Positions 53,927-63,199 of a stretch of 64,000 nucleotides of DNA are shown here, piece after piece (position 1 is the stretch's first letter; every line of letters starts with the position of its first letter). The DNA comes from Luteolibacter algae. GTDB lineage: Bacteria > Verrucomicrobiota > Verrucomicrobiia > Verrucomicrobiales > Akkermansiaceae. The notes under the pieces were generated by a model, which saw only the letters and a program-made list of their open reading frames with translations, did no database searches and was not told the origin of the DNA. The stretch lies in the NCBI RefSeq assembly GCF_042683045.1, contig NZ_JBHUIT010000002.1:310001-374000 (forward strand), written 5' to 3'. The position numbers and the translations under genes were made by a program.

Positions 53927-54811
53927 TCAGCCTTTCAAATGCCGCATGCTTTCCTGGATGCTCTCGATCGGGTGCGGTGATTGATCCTGCTCCACGTGGC
54001 AATGTTTCACACCGGCGGCCTGGGCGGCAGCCATGATTGGCTCCATCGGGATCATGCCATTGCCGATTTCCTTGAACGCATCTTCAGGAAGCTTTCCGTA
54101 GGTCGGGATCTCAATACCCTTCTTGAGGTCCTTCAAATGAAGCTGAGCTACGCGGCCTTTGAGCTTTTCGATCAGTTCCAACGGCTCTTGGCCGGCGGCT
54201 TTGACCCAGAAGACGTCGATTTCGAACATCATCTCGGGGCTGAACTCGGCGATGAAAATATCGTAACCGTTTTGACCGCCTTCCATGGGCTGGAACTCGA
54301 AATTGTGGTTATGGTAGCACAGTTGGATGCCCGCTTGCTTACTGATCTGAGCGGCCTGATTGAATTTCTCCGCCAGAGCTTTGTAGCCATCCAGATTTGT
54401 GCGGAGAGGCTCCGGCACGTAAGGGATGACGAAGTGGCTGAGACCGATGGAGTGTGCGAGGTCCACGTTTTTCTTGAACTCGCCAAGTTCCGCGTCTTTT
54501 GCCTTAACGATGGTGTTCACATCAATATGGCTGGAGTTCACAGCCAGGCCATTTTCCTTCGCTGCCTCAAGCATTGGCCCGGCATTCGGGAATCCGTAGA
54601 TCTCGACTTGTTTGTAGCCTGCTTCCGCGACCGCTTTGAAGGTGCCTGGAGTGTCGGTTTTCAGCGCATCCCGCAGGGTATAGATCTGCAGTCCCATATG
54701 ATCAATGTAGGGGCTGGTATACTCTCCGGCGAAAAGCGAGCGGACGCTTGTCAGCGCGAGGACTGTTCCAGCGGTGTTGCGGAGGAAGTGGCGGCGGTTC
54801 AAGGTTTTCAT
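53927..54811 (-). CDS. Tat-exported sugar phosphate isomerase/epimerase-like protein
   Basis: 294 residues. The N-terminus NRRHFLRNTAGTVLALTS carries the twin-arginine motif RRHFLR and a hydrophobic core, so export in folded form through the Tat system is predicted. The mature domain is a xylose isomerase-like TIM barrel (AP endonuclease 2 superfamily): GLQIYTLRDAL, AGYKQVEIYGFPN, LCYHNHNFEF, MMFEIDVFWV, HLKDLKKG and HCHVEQDQ. These include the usual metal-ligand Glu/Asp/His pattern. The substrate is probably a sugar or polyol, unknown. Confidence 0.87.
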   Translation of the reverse strand: MKTLNRRHFLRNTAGTVLALTSVRSLFAGEYTSPYIDHMGLQIYTLRDALKTDTPGTFKAVAEAGYKQVEIYGFPNAGPMLEAAKENGLAVNSSHIDVNTIVKAKDAELGEFKKNVDLAHSIGLSHFVIPYVPEPLRTNLDGYKALAEKFNQAAQISKQAGIQLCYHNHNFEFQPMEGGQNGYDIFIAEFSPEMMFEIDVFWVKAAGQEPLELIEKLKGRVAQLHLKDLKKGIEIPTYGKLPEDAFKEIGNGMIPMEPIMAAAQAAGVKHCHVEQDQSPHPIESIQESMRHLKG

Positions 54812-54852
54812 GGAAGAAGAATGATGGGTTTGATGCTTTGCTACAAGAGGGT

Positions 54853-56997
54853 TTATCGAGCGCCGGCAAGTTCCTGGCAGGTTTTGATATCGAGTTTTCC
54901 GGAGGCGAGGAGCGGGATCTCGCTAACCGGAATGATGACCCGCGGGCACCAGAGGGAAGTCAGCCCGTGATCGAGGAGTTTGTAACGTAGATCGATGCAT
55001 TCCTGCTCCAGCGCCTGGCTGGCGATGGTGGAGAGCAGCACGATGGCTTCGCCCTTTTGCTCGTCGGGGATGCCGACGATGGCGATTTTTCGCTCGGTTT
55101 CACTATCAAGACCCAGAACCTGGTTGATGGATGCTTCAATGGTTTCGTGGGGAACCATCTCTCCCGCGATCTTGGAAAAACGCGAAATGCGTCCCTGGAT
55201 ATGGAGGAAGCCGTGCTCGTCCATCTTACCAACATCTCCTGTTTTGAACCAACCGTCACTGGAGAGGACCTCTTTGGTCTTCTTCTCGTCGCGGAGATAA
55301 CCGGGAAAGATATTGGAGCCTTTGAAAATAATAATGCCTGGCTGATCCAGTGGGACGGATTTTTCCGTGGCGGGATCGATCAGTTTGATGGCGATGCCGG
55401 GAAGCAGCTGGCCGACGGAGCCATTGGAGCGTGCGGGTAGGATATGCGTGTCCGCTTGATCTTCCGGACATGGTAGGTTCACGTTGGTGGCCGGGGAGGT
55501 TTCCGTCAGGCCATAGCCTTCCATCGGGCGGACGCCGAATTTTTCTTCGAAGGAATCCGCGAGGTTTTGCGGGAGTTTCTCGGCACCGGTAACAATGAGT
55601 TTCAGTGACTGGAGTTGTGCGGGATCAATGCGTTTCATGTAGCCGCGAAGAAAGGTCGGCGTCGCGAGCAAGACATTGATCTGGTGGAGGGAAATAAGCT
55701 CCGCGAGTCTCTTGGTCTCCAGCGGAGACGGGTAGGTGATGAGGTTTATGCCCTCAATGACCGGATACCAGAGGGTTACCGTGCAGCCGAAGGAGTGGAA
55801 TAGCGGGAGACTGCCGAGCAGGGAGGCGTCCCGTCCGATGTTCAGGCGTGAGGCGAATTGGGTAACGTTCGCGAGAACGTTGCGGTGGGAAAGTGGCACT
55901 CCTTTCGGCTCTCCGGAGGAGCCGGAGGTAAAGAGCAGAATGGCTTCATCATTGTCGCGGCGTTTGTTGAGGCCCAGTAGAGTCGCCAATGCAGCGGCGG
56001 GAAGGAGTTTTGAAATAATCCCCCATTTTACGATTTCCTTCTTCAGCTCCGGAATCGTGCGCTCGATGAAAATGAGATCCCGGTTCGGCGGCCAGGGGAA
56101 GGTGGATACTTTTCTGACAAAAGGATCGGCTGTGATAAAGCGATCGACATCGGCTTGCCTGATCGATGAACGGATGGCCTGGTGGGAGGCGGTGAAATTG
56201 AGGTTAACCGGGATCTTTCCGGCGAATAGCACTGCGAGATTGGCGATGAGGCCGCCTTTCCCCGGGGGCAGGACGATTGCCACGCGCGGCTTATCGGTTT
56301 CCTCGCGGATATATTTGGATAGCGCGATGGCAACGGGTAGGATCTTGGAGAAATTCAGGACGGAATCGTCCGCGCCATCGACCAACTTGTCGGCGGGATT
56401 GTTTTTCAAGCCGTGGAGTAGGGCGGTGGCAAGCGAAGTTTTGAGAATCGCGCGGGAGGAGTAAGCTTCCTCGAAAGCTTCGAGAATGCCCGCCTGGTAG
56501 GCAGGCAAGGAGACATCTCCGGCAGAAATCAGGCTGCCCGGACATATTACCGCGTATGGCAGGGAGGAAATCTTTTCGATGCTCAGGCAGGATTCGCGCG
56601 GGCAGTCCAGAGCGATCGGGAGCACAGGCAGTTTGAACGCGGTGAGAGTTTTCAGATGTCCGGCGGGAATGTGGACGGGAGTCGCCGGGCGGGTCGCCGC
56701 GCGCCCGGGAACATACAGGATAATGCCGTTGTCTTTGAGGAAATTGGCGAATTCCCGGCCAGCTGCGGCGGGATTTTTATCCGTGATGGAGAACATTGCT
56801 CCGGAGCCGGATTTTTCCATGTGACCACGCAAGGCGGGATCGTGGTGGTCGTTTTCCTCGATGAGGTAGGTGATTTTCCGTCCTTGGAAAAGCTTTTCGA
56901 GATGGAGGAGCTGATTGAAATCGAGGCGTCCGGGGATGGCTAGAAATCCGGTGGATGGGATGCGGTCTTGGTGCAGGACTTGGATGGCGGCGGACAT
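54853..56997 (-). CDS. Aas-like acyl-CoA/acyl-ACP synthetase with degenerate acyltransferase N-terminus
   Basis: 714 residues. The C-terminal part (from about 205) is an AMP-forming synthetase with LLFTSGSSGEPKGVPLSH (about 350-367), GYGLTETSPATNVN, GWFKTGDVGKMDEHG and the end VSEIPLLASGKLD with a catalytic lysine. The first about 190 residues resemble a PlsC-type acyltransferase as in bifunctional Aas, but the usual NHxSxxD motif is not recognisable (the matching region reads IPGRLDFNQLLHLE). Adenylation of a fatty acid for phospholipid recycling is the likely role, with the acyl-transfer step doubtful. The gene is monocistronic on the minus strand. Confidence 0.82.
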   Translation of the reverse strand: MSAAIQVLHQDRIPSTGFLAIPGRLDFNQLLHLEKLFQGRKITYLIEENDHHDPALRGHMEKSGSGAMFSITDKNPAAAGREFANFLKDNGIILYVPGRAATRPATPVHIPAGHLKTLTAFKLPVLPIALDCPRESCLSIEKISSLPYAVICPGSLISAGDVSLPAYQAGILEAFEEAYSSRAILKTSLATALLHGLKNNPADKLVDGADDSVLNFSKILPVAIALSKYIREETDKPRVAIVLPPGKGGLIANLAVLFAGKIPVNLNFTASHQAIRSSIRQADVDRFITADPFVRKVSTFPWPPNRDLIFIERTIPELKKEIVKWGIISKLLPAAALATLLGLNKRRDNDEAILLFTSGSSGEPKGVPLSHRNVLANVTQFASRLNIGRDASLLGSLPLFHSFGCTVTLWYPVIEGINLITYPSPLETKRLAELISLHQINVLLATPTFLRGYMKRIDPAQLQSLKLIVTGAEKLPQNLADSFEEKFGVRPMEGYGLTETSPATNVNLPCPEDQADTHILPARSNGSVGQLLPGIAIKLIDPATEKSVPLDQPGIIIFKGSNIFPGYLRDEKKTKEVLSSDGWFKTGDVGKMDEHGFLHIQGRISRFSKIAGEMVPHETIEASINQVLGLDSETERKIAIVGIPDEQKGEAIVLLSTIASQALEQECIDLRYKLLDHGLTSLWCPRVIIPVSEIPLLASGKLDIKTCQELAGAR

Positions 56998-57181
56998 TTT
57001 TTTGAAAGCTTTCTAGGGAATAGATGCGGGTTTTTAGCGCTGGTAGCACGGATTTTTTTGTAAAATCAACGGAGTTTTAAGGAATTGAACGGAGATGACG
57101 CTGTTTGTAGTAAGTTATCATCATATCTTGATTTGATGATTTGACTCTTGAATCCCTTCCTGCGCACGCCTAGCCTGCGGC

Positions 57182-58273
57182 ATGGCACAGCAGGATTTTA
57201 CGGCGGAACTCGAAAAGAGCCTCTCAGAAAAAATTATGGTGCTGGACGGCGCGATGGGCACGACAATCCGCACCTACGGTCTGGATGAGGCTGCGGCCAG
57301 AGGCGGGGAGTTCAAGGATAATGAAAAGGATCTGCTGAACAACGGGGATATTCTCTCACTGACTAATCCCGGGGTGATTGCTGATATTCACCGGCGTTTT
57401 TACGAGGCGGGTTCTGATATTTGCGAGACGAACACCTTTTCCGCTACCGGCATCGCCCAGAGCGAGTTTTTCGTGGAGGATCCTCGTGAGACGGGAGGAA
57501 GAAAGGATCCTGAGTTTTTTCAGAAGATTCTGGAGAATGATTTTTTGAATGAGCTCGCCTGGCGAATGAATGTGGAGGGCTCCCGCCTGGCACGTAAAAC
57601 CGCGGACGATGTGGCAACGGATACCGGCATCAAGCGGTATGTGGCGGGCGCGATCGGGCCGCTGACAGTTTCCCTGAGCAACTCTCCGGATGCGGAGGAT
57701 GCGGCGTTCCGCGTGGTAACGTTCGATCAGGTGCTGGAAGCCTACCGGATGCAGGTGCGGGGCCTCATCGAAGGCGGGTGTGATATTCTGATGATCGAGA
57801 CGATTTTCGATTCGCTCAACGCAAAGGCGGCTGCCGTGGCCGTGCAGGATGTCTTCGAGGAGCAAAAGCTGACTCTGCCGGTGATCGTTTCCGCGGCTGT
57901 CGGCCTGGGTGGCGAGACGATGATTTCCGCGCAGAAGGTGGAGGCGCTCTGGAATGCCTTCGCACATATCAAGCCGCTTGGCATCGGACTGAACTGCTCT
58001 CTGGGTCCGGATTTGATGAAGCCGTTCCTTGAGGAGCTTTCCGGCGTTGCGGGCACTTATGTATCGGCTTATCCGAATGCTGGTCTGCCAAATCCATTGG
58101 CGCCAACCGGCTTTGATCTGGAGCCGGAGCACATGAAGGAATTCATGAAAAATTTCGCGGAGAGCGGCTTGGTTAATTTCGCCGGCGGATGCTGCGGGAA
58201 TACCCCTGAGCACGTCAGAGCCATCGCGGAGGGAGTAAAAGGGGTTGCACCAAGAGCGGTGCCCGGGCGATGA
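57182..58273 (+). CDS. metH: Methionine synthase (cobalamin-dependent), homocysteine-binding part
   Basis: 363-residue homocysteine S-methyltransferase domain corresponding to the N-terminal third of MetH. IMVLDGAMGTTI begins the barrel, and the zinc ligands are C272 in GLNCSLGP and C337-C338 in GGCCGN. The following ORF (58412) supplies the rest of MetH, so this is a two-gene enzyme cut at a natural domain junction. Nothing suggests a frameshift: the ORF ends in a low-complexity linker, and 138 bases follow before the second gene. No cobalamin or SAM-type riboswitch was recognised upstream. Confidence 0.9.
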   Translation: MAQQDFTAELEKSLSEKIMVLDGAMGTTIRTYGLDEAAARGGEFKDNEKDLLNNGDILSLTNPGVIADIHRRFYEAGSDICETNTFSATGIAQSEFFVEDPRETGGRKDPEFFQKILENDFLNELAWRMNVEGSRLARKTADDVATDTGIKRYVAGAIGPLTVSLSNSPDAEDAAFRVVTFDQVLEAYRMQVRGLIEGGCDILMIETIFDSLNAKAAAVAVQDVFEEQKLTLPVIVSAAVGLGGETMISAQKVEALWNAFAHIKPLGIGLNCSLGPDLMKPFLEELSGVAGTYVSAYPNAGLPNPLAPTGFDLEPEHMKEFMKNFAESGLVNFAGGCCGNTPEHVRAIAEGVKGVAPRAVPGR

Positions 58274-58411
58274 GGTTTATGGCGACTATGAGATCGCTTT
58301 TCCGCGGAACTTTGAAAGTATGAAGCATGGATAGCACATTAAATTTCGATTCATTGCTTATGTTTTTTGAACTCCTGCTGTTTCTCCTGAGGCAGTGGAC
58401 GCTATAATTTT

Positions 58412-61168
58412 ATGAAATCTATCAAACCAGCCCTTCGACTATCCGGCACGGAAGCCTATAATCATGATGAAGGAAAAGGCTTCCTCATGATCGGTGAACG
58501 GACGAATGTCGCGGGTTCCCCGAAGTTTGCGAAGCTAGTGCGCGCCGGTGATCTGGAGGCTGCGGTGGAAGTCGCAAGGCAACAGGTGGAAAATGGAGCG
58601 AACGTGATCGATATCTGTTTCGATGACGGCCTGATTGACGGAAAGGCGATGATGGCGCGTTATCTGGATCTCCTGCAGGGTGAGCCGGATGTCGCGAGGG
58701 TGCCGATCATGGTGGATTCCTCGAAGTGGGAAATTCTCGAGGAAGGTCTCAAGCATCTTCAGGGAAAAGGGATCGTGAACTCGATCTCGCTAAAGGAAGG
58801 TGAGGAGATCTTCAAGAAGAACGCCCGGCACATCATGAAATACGGAGCGGCCGTCGTGGTGATGGCTTTCGATGAAAACGGGCAGGCTGCGACTTATGAG
58901 GAAAAAATCCGCATCTGCGAGCGGGCCTACCGGATTTTGGTCGATGAAGTCGGCTTTAATCAGAATGACATTATTTTCGATCCCAATATCCTGACCGTTG
59001 CAACGGGGATCGAAGAGCATAACAATTACGCGCTGGATTTCATCAATGCGACGCGTTGGATCAAAGAAAACCTGCCGGGTGCGAAAGTTTCCGGCGGAGT
59101 CTCCAATATCTCGTTTTCCTTCCGGGGGAACAACGCTGTCCGCGAGGCAATGCACTCCGCATTCCTCTATCACGCCACAAAGGCCGGGATGGATATGGGC
59201 ATCGTGAATGCGGGAATGCTTGAGGTCTACGATGAGATTCCCAAGGAGCTCCTCACCTGTGTGGAGGACGTGCTTTTGAACCGTAGTGACGAGGCGACGG
59301 AGCGTTTGCTTGATCTGGCGGAGAGTTTCAAAGGGGTGGGCGGGAAGAAGCTGGAAGAAGATCTCTCGTGGCGGGAGGAATCTGTCGAAAAACGCCTGGA
59401 ACATGCACTTCTGAAAGGAATTGATCGCTTTATCGATGAGGATACGGAGGCTGCCCGGTTGAAATACGGCAGGCCTTTGAAGGTGATTGAAGGTCCATTG
59501 ATGGACGGGATGGGAGTGGTGGGTGATCTTTTCGGAGCCGGAAAAATGTTTCTCCCCCAAGTGGTAAAGTCCGCCCGTGTCATGAAAAAGGCGGTCGCTT
59601 GGCTTTTCCCCTACATGGAGGCTGAAAAGGCGGAAAACCTCGCTGGCAACATCGCTGCCATCTTGGAAAAAAATCCCGGCATGACGAGGGACGAAGCCCT
59701 GAAAATCGCCGAGCGCGGTAATTCTGCCGGACGTTTCCTTATCGCAACGGTGAAGGGTGACGTGCACGACATCGGGAAAAATATCGTTGGCGTGGTGCTG
59801 TCCTGCAATGGCTTTGAAGTCACCGATATGGGGGTGATGGTTCCTTGTGACAAAATTCTGGACCGGGCCGTGGAAATGGGCGCCGATGTGATCGGGCTGT
59901 CCGGGCTCATCACTCCCTCGCTCGACGAGATGGTGCATGTCGCCAGGGAAATGGAGCGTCGTGGGTTCAAGATCCCATTGCTCATCGGTGGGGCGACAAC
60001 TTCCGCCGCCCACACTGCGATCAAAATTGCCGAGCATTATTCCGGCCCGGTGGTTCACGTGCTCGACGCTTCACGTTCGGTGCCTGTGACCACTTCGCTG
60101 CTCTCGAAGGATCAATACGAAGGTTTTGTCAGGGAGCTGCGGGAGAAGCAGCAGAAGGCGCGCGACAATTTTCTCGGCGGCCCGAAGAAGGAAACCATAT
60201 CGCTTGCGGAGGCCAGGGCAGAGGCGCCGAAAATTGATTGGGAGAATTATACCCCGCCGGTTCCGGATTTCACTGGCACGAGAACGATCGAGCCGGAGAT
60301 TGCAGATCTTGCCGGATATATCGATTGGACCCCGTTTTTTCATGCCTGGGAGCTTCGCGGCGTCTGGGATCGGGATAAGAAAATTCTGAAAACAAAAAAT
60401 GAGGGGGGAGCGGCCGAGGCAAAAAAACTCTACGCGGAGGCCAATGTTTATCTGGAAAATCTCATCAAGGAGGATCGTCTCAGAGCCCGGGGGATCTACG
60501 GATTTTTCCGCGCGAATTCGCATGGGGACGACATCAGGGTCTGGAATGAGGATGGTAGCCTGCGGACCACGTTCCACACTCTGCGCCAGCAGCTCAAGAA
60601 AACCTCCGGTAAACCAAATGCCGCGCTTTCGGATTGGGTAAAACCGATGGGGGAAGATTACCTCGGCGGCTTTGTGGTAGGCATTCACGGGGCGGACGAA
60701 TACGCACGTGAACTGGATGCCCAGCACGATCCATACGGCTCAATTATGGTCAAGGCGCTCGCTGACCGCCTGGCGGAAGCTTTTGCTGAAATGCTCCACC
60801 GCAAGGCGCGGATCGATTGGAATTACGAGGCGGAAGGTGAGCTGACAAAAGACGCGCTGATTCATGAGAAATATCAGGGAATTCGCCCGGCGCCAGGCTA
60901 TCCGGCCCAGCCGGATCATACGGAAAAGCCAATTCTCTTCGATCTTCTCGGAGCAAGCGATGCCACCGGCGTGGAACTCACCGAAAGCTGCGCCATGCAT
61001 CCGGGAGCGGCTGTTTGCGGCATCTACTTCTCCCATCCGGAGAGTCACTATTTTGCCCTTTCGGATCTGCAGAAGGATCAGGTGGAGGACTATGCACAGC
61101 GTAAAGGCATGACGGTGGAGGAAGCGGAGAAATGGCTCGGGCCATGGCTCGGCTACGTGACGAAGTAG
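58412..61168 (+). CDS. metH: Methionine synthase (cobalamin-dependent), folate/B12/activation part
   Basis: 918 residues. Order: pterin-binding domain (about 20-285, FLMIGERTNVAGSPKF and NGANVIDICFDDGL), the cap and cobalamin-binding domain with GDVHDIGKNIVGVV (H452 as lower axial ligand), and the AdoMet-dependent reactivation domain from about 580 with GYPAQPDH near 830-837 and ESCAMHPGAAVCG. It matches E. coli MetH after its N-terminal domain. It begins 138 bases after the homocysteine-binding gene. TATAAT at 58403-58408 lies 3 bases before the ATG, but no -35 is obvious, so an own promoter is uncertain. Confidence 0.93.
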   Translation: MKSIKPALRLSGTEAYNHDEGKGFLMIGERTNVAGSPKFAKLVRAGDLEAAVEVARQQVENGANVIDICFDDGLIDGKAMMARYLDLLQGEPDVARVPIMVDSSKWEILEEGLKHLQGKGIVNSISLKEGEEIFKKNARHIMKYGAAVVVMAFDENGQAATYEEKIRICERAYRILVDEVGFNQNDIIFDPNILTVATGIEEHNNYALDFINATRWIKENLPGAKVSGGVSNISFSFRGNNAVREAMHSAFLYHATKAGMDMGIVNAGMLEVYDEIPKELLTCVEDVLLNRSDEATERLLDLAESFKGVGGKKLEEDLSWREESVEKRLEHALLKGIDRFIDEDTEAARLKYGRPLKVIEGPLMDGMGVVGDLFGAGKMFLPQVVKSARVMKKAVAWLFPYMEAEKAENLAGNIAAILEKNPGMTRDEALKIAERGNSAGRFLIATVKGDVHDIGKNIVGVVLSCNGFEVTDMGVMVPCDKILDRAVEMGADVIGLSGLITPSLDEMVHVAREMERRGFKIPLLIGGATTSAAHTAIKIAEHYSGPVVHVLDASRSVPVTTSLLSKDQYEGFVRELREKQQKARDNFLGGPKKETISLAEARAEAPKIDWENYTPPVPDFTGTRTIEPEIADLAGYIDWTPFFHAWELRGVWDRDKKILKTKNEGGAAEAKKLYAEANVYLENLIKEDRLRARGIYGFFRANSHGDDIRVWNEDGSLRTTFHTLRQQLKKTSGKPNAALSDWVKPMGEDYLGGFVVGIHGADEYARELDAQHDPYGSIMVKALADRLAEAFAEMLHRKARIDWNYEAEGELTKDALIHEKYQGIRPAPGYPAQPDHTEKPILFDLLGASDATGVELTESCAMHPGAAVCGIYFSHPESHYFALSDLQKDQVEDYAQRKGMTVEEAEKWLGPWLGYVTK

Positions 61169-61253
61169 CCTGTTTCCATGCCTGGCGGGGAAATTTTCTT
61201 TCCTGTGGAAATTCCCCGTTTCCAAGACCGCGCCATCGTCTATTCTCAGCGCC

Positions 61254-62615
61254 ATGCGCAGCCTTATTAAGCACGTTCTCACACGCACTGAAGCCACAGA
61301 TTCATTGGAAGTCGCCGGTTGGGTCCGGACCCGCCGTGACTCCAAGGCCTTTTCCTTTATAGAGCTGAACGACGGGAGCTCGCTGCTGAATCTCCAGATC
61401 GTCGCGGATGCGAATATACCCGGCTATGAAGAGATTCACAAAATGGCCACGGGGGCCTCAATCTCGGTCAAGGGGAGGCTGATCGCATCCCCTGCAAAGG
61501 GGCAGGACTGGGAAATGCAGGCATCCAGCATCAAGCTTCTCGGAGCGGTGCCGGAAGATTATCCATTGCAGAAAAAAGGGCATTCTCCAGAGTTCCTCCG
61601 TTCCATCGCCCATCTCCGGCCGCGCACAAATCTTTTCGGCGCGGCCTTTCGTATCCGCTCCCGCATGGCTTATGCGGTGCACCGCTTTTTCCAGGAGCGG
61701 GATTTCATCTACGTCCACACTCCGATCGTCACTGCCAGTGATTGTGAGGGTGCGGGAGAAATGTTCCGGGTCACGACCCTGCCGGACGATAAGATCTCCC
61801 GTGATTCCGAGGATTTTTTCGAAAAACGCGCCTATCTCACAGTTTCCGGCCAGCTGGAAGGCGAGACGTTCGCTTGCGCTCTCTCGAATATTTATACCTT
61901 CGGCCCGACTTTCCGTGCGGAGAACTCCCATACCTCCCGTCATGCCGCGGAGTTCTGGATGGTCGAGCCAGAGATGGCGTTCTGCGACTTGGCCGGCGAT
62001 ATGGATGTGGCCGAAGAGATGATCAAATTTTTGGTGAAGGAGGCGCTTGATGGCCAGGATCACGATCTCTCCATCTGCGAGAAATTCGTGGATAAAACGC
62101 TCCGCCAGCGGCTTGAACACGTTGTCGAAAAACCGTTCCAGCGCATCAGTTACACGGAGGCGGTGAAGCTCTTGGAAGCGTCAGGCCAGAAATTCCAGTA
62201 TCCGGTAAAATACGGCCTGAACCTTCAGTCCGAGCATGAGCGCTGGCTAACGGAAGAATATTTCAAGCAGCCGACCACGGTTTACAATTATCCAAAGGAG
62301 ATCAAACCGTTCTACATGCGTCTGAATGAAGATGGTAAAACCGTCACAGCGATGGATCTGCTCGTTCCAGGGATTGGCGAGATCATTGGAGGCTCTCAGC
62401 GCGAGGAGCGTTACGATGTGCTATTGGAGAACTTCAAGCATCACAAGATCGATCCGGAGGCTTACGGGTGGTATGCGGATCTGAGGAAATACGGCACTGT
62501 CCCGCACGCGGGCTTCGGGCTTGGCTTCGAGCGTTTATTAATGTTTGTCACGGGCATTCAGAATATTCGCGATGTCATTCCTTTTCCGCGGACTCCCGGG
62601 CACTGTGAGTTCTAG
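61254..62615 (+). CDS. asnS: Asparaginyl-tRNA synthetase
   Basis: 453-residue class IIb synthetase. The N-terminal OB-fold domain (VAGWVRTRRDSKAFSFIELNDGS) binds the anticodon. Class II motifs are present: motif 2 as FGPTFRAENSHTSRHAAEFWMVEPEMAF and motif 3 as GFGLGFERLLMFVTGIQNIRDVIPFPR. The asparagine-specific AENSxTxRH pattern (rather than Asp-type) supports AsnRS. It lies after the second metH gene and before ndk on the same strand. Confidence 0.95.
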   Translation: MRSLIKHVLTRTEATDSLEVAGWVRTRRDSKAFSFIELNDGSSLLNLQIVADANIPGYEEIHKMATGASISVKGRLIASPAKGQDWEMQASSIKLLGAVPEDYPLQKKGHSPEFLRSIAHLRPRTNLFGAAFRIRSRMAYAVHRFFQERDFIYVHTPIVTASDCEGAGEMFRVTTLPDDKISRDSEDFFEKRAYLTVSGQLEGETFACALSNIYTFGPTFRAENSHTSRHAAEFWMVEPEMAFCDLAGDMDVAEEMIKFLVKEALDGQDHDLSICEKFVDKTLRQRLEHVVEKPFQRISYTEAVKLLEASGQKFQYPVKYGLNLQSEHERWLTEEYFKQPTTVYNYPKEIKPFYMRLNEDGKTVTAMDLLVPGIGEIIGGSQREERYDVLLENFKHHKIDPEAYGWYADLRKYGTVPHAGFGLGFERLLMFVTGIQNIRDVIPFPRTPGHCEF

Positions 62616-62744
62616 CCACACTTTCCCTTGCTGCTAATCTTTTCCTGGGACGGACCCATCACTGCGGACAAGATCCCTGGTCCCGCATCGCCATGTGTAT
62701 TGAAAAGGCTTGCACCACGGCAAAGCGCCCCCTAACTCACTCGC

Positions 62745-63182
62745 ATGGCTACCGAAACCACACTAATTCTTTTCAAACCAGACGCAGTTTCCAAAAATCT
62801 CACCGGCGAGGTGCTTGCACGCTTCCAGAAGGAAGGATTTTCCATCCGTGGAATCAAAATGATGACTCTCAGTGATGAGATCCTTGCAGAGCATTACTCG
62901 CACATCGCGGATAAGCCGTTTTTCCCTTCCGTCCGCGGTTTCATGCAGGAAGCACCAGTCATCGCGCTGGCTCTCGAGGGTGAGGATGTGATCTCCCGCG
63001 TTCGTGATCTGCTCGGCCCTACGGATTCCGTGGCGGCTCCTGCCGGCACTATCCGTGGCGATTTCGGCTTCAAGGACGCTGACGCGAAAATGCGGAATGT
63101 CTGCCACGCGTCCGATTCTCCGGAAGCTGCCGCTGATGAGATCAAACGCTTCTTCAAAGCGGACGAGATCTTCGCTTATTGA
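62745..63182 (+). CDS. ndk: Nucleoside diphosphate kinase
   Basis: 145 residues. The enzyme transfers the terminal phosphate between nucleoside triphosphates and diphosphates through a phosphohistidine. The signature NVCHASDSPEAAADEI contains the catalytic H121; the usual motif is NxxHGSDS, so the Gly is Ala here. KPDAVSKN near the start and the RGDFG loop are typical. It overlaps by 4 bases a possible TTG start of the next gene, but that gene probably starts further down. Confidence 0.96.
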   Translation: MATETTLILFKPDAVSKNLTGEVLARFQKEGFSIRGIKMMTLSDEILAEHYSHIADKPFFPSVRGFMQEAPVIALALEGEDVISRVRDLLGPTDSVAAPAGTIRGDFGFKDADAKMRNVCHASDSPEAAADEIKRFFKADEIFAY

Positions 63183-63199
63183 GCCGAGTTCCCGCGGAG

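Noticed and set aside
57000..57181. Cobalamin, SAM or SAH riboswitch upstream of the split metH
   Set aside because: Only a short AT-rich stem (ATCATCA with TGATGAT near 57117-57140) was seen. The conserved core sequences of these riboswitches are absent.
58274..58411. Frameshift joining the two metH genes into one
   Set aside because: The gap reads as noncoding in all frames with no matching linker. Each part has its own start and complete domains.
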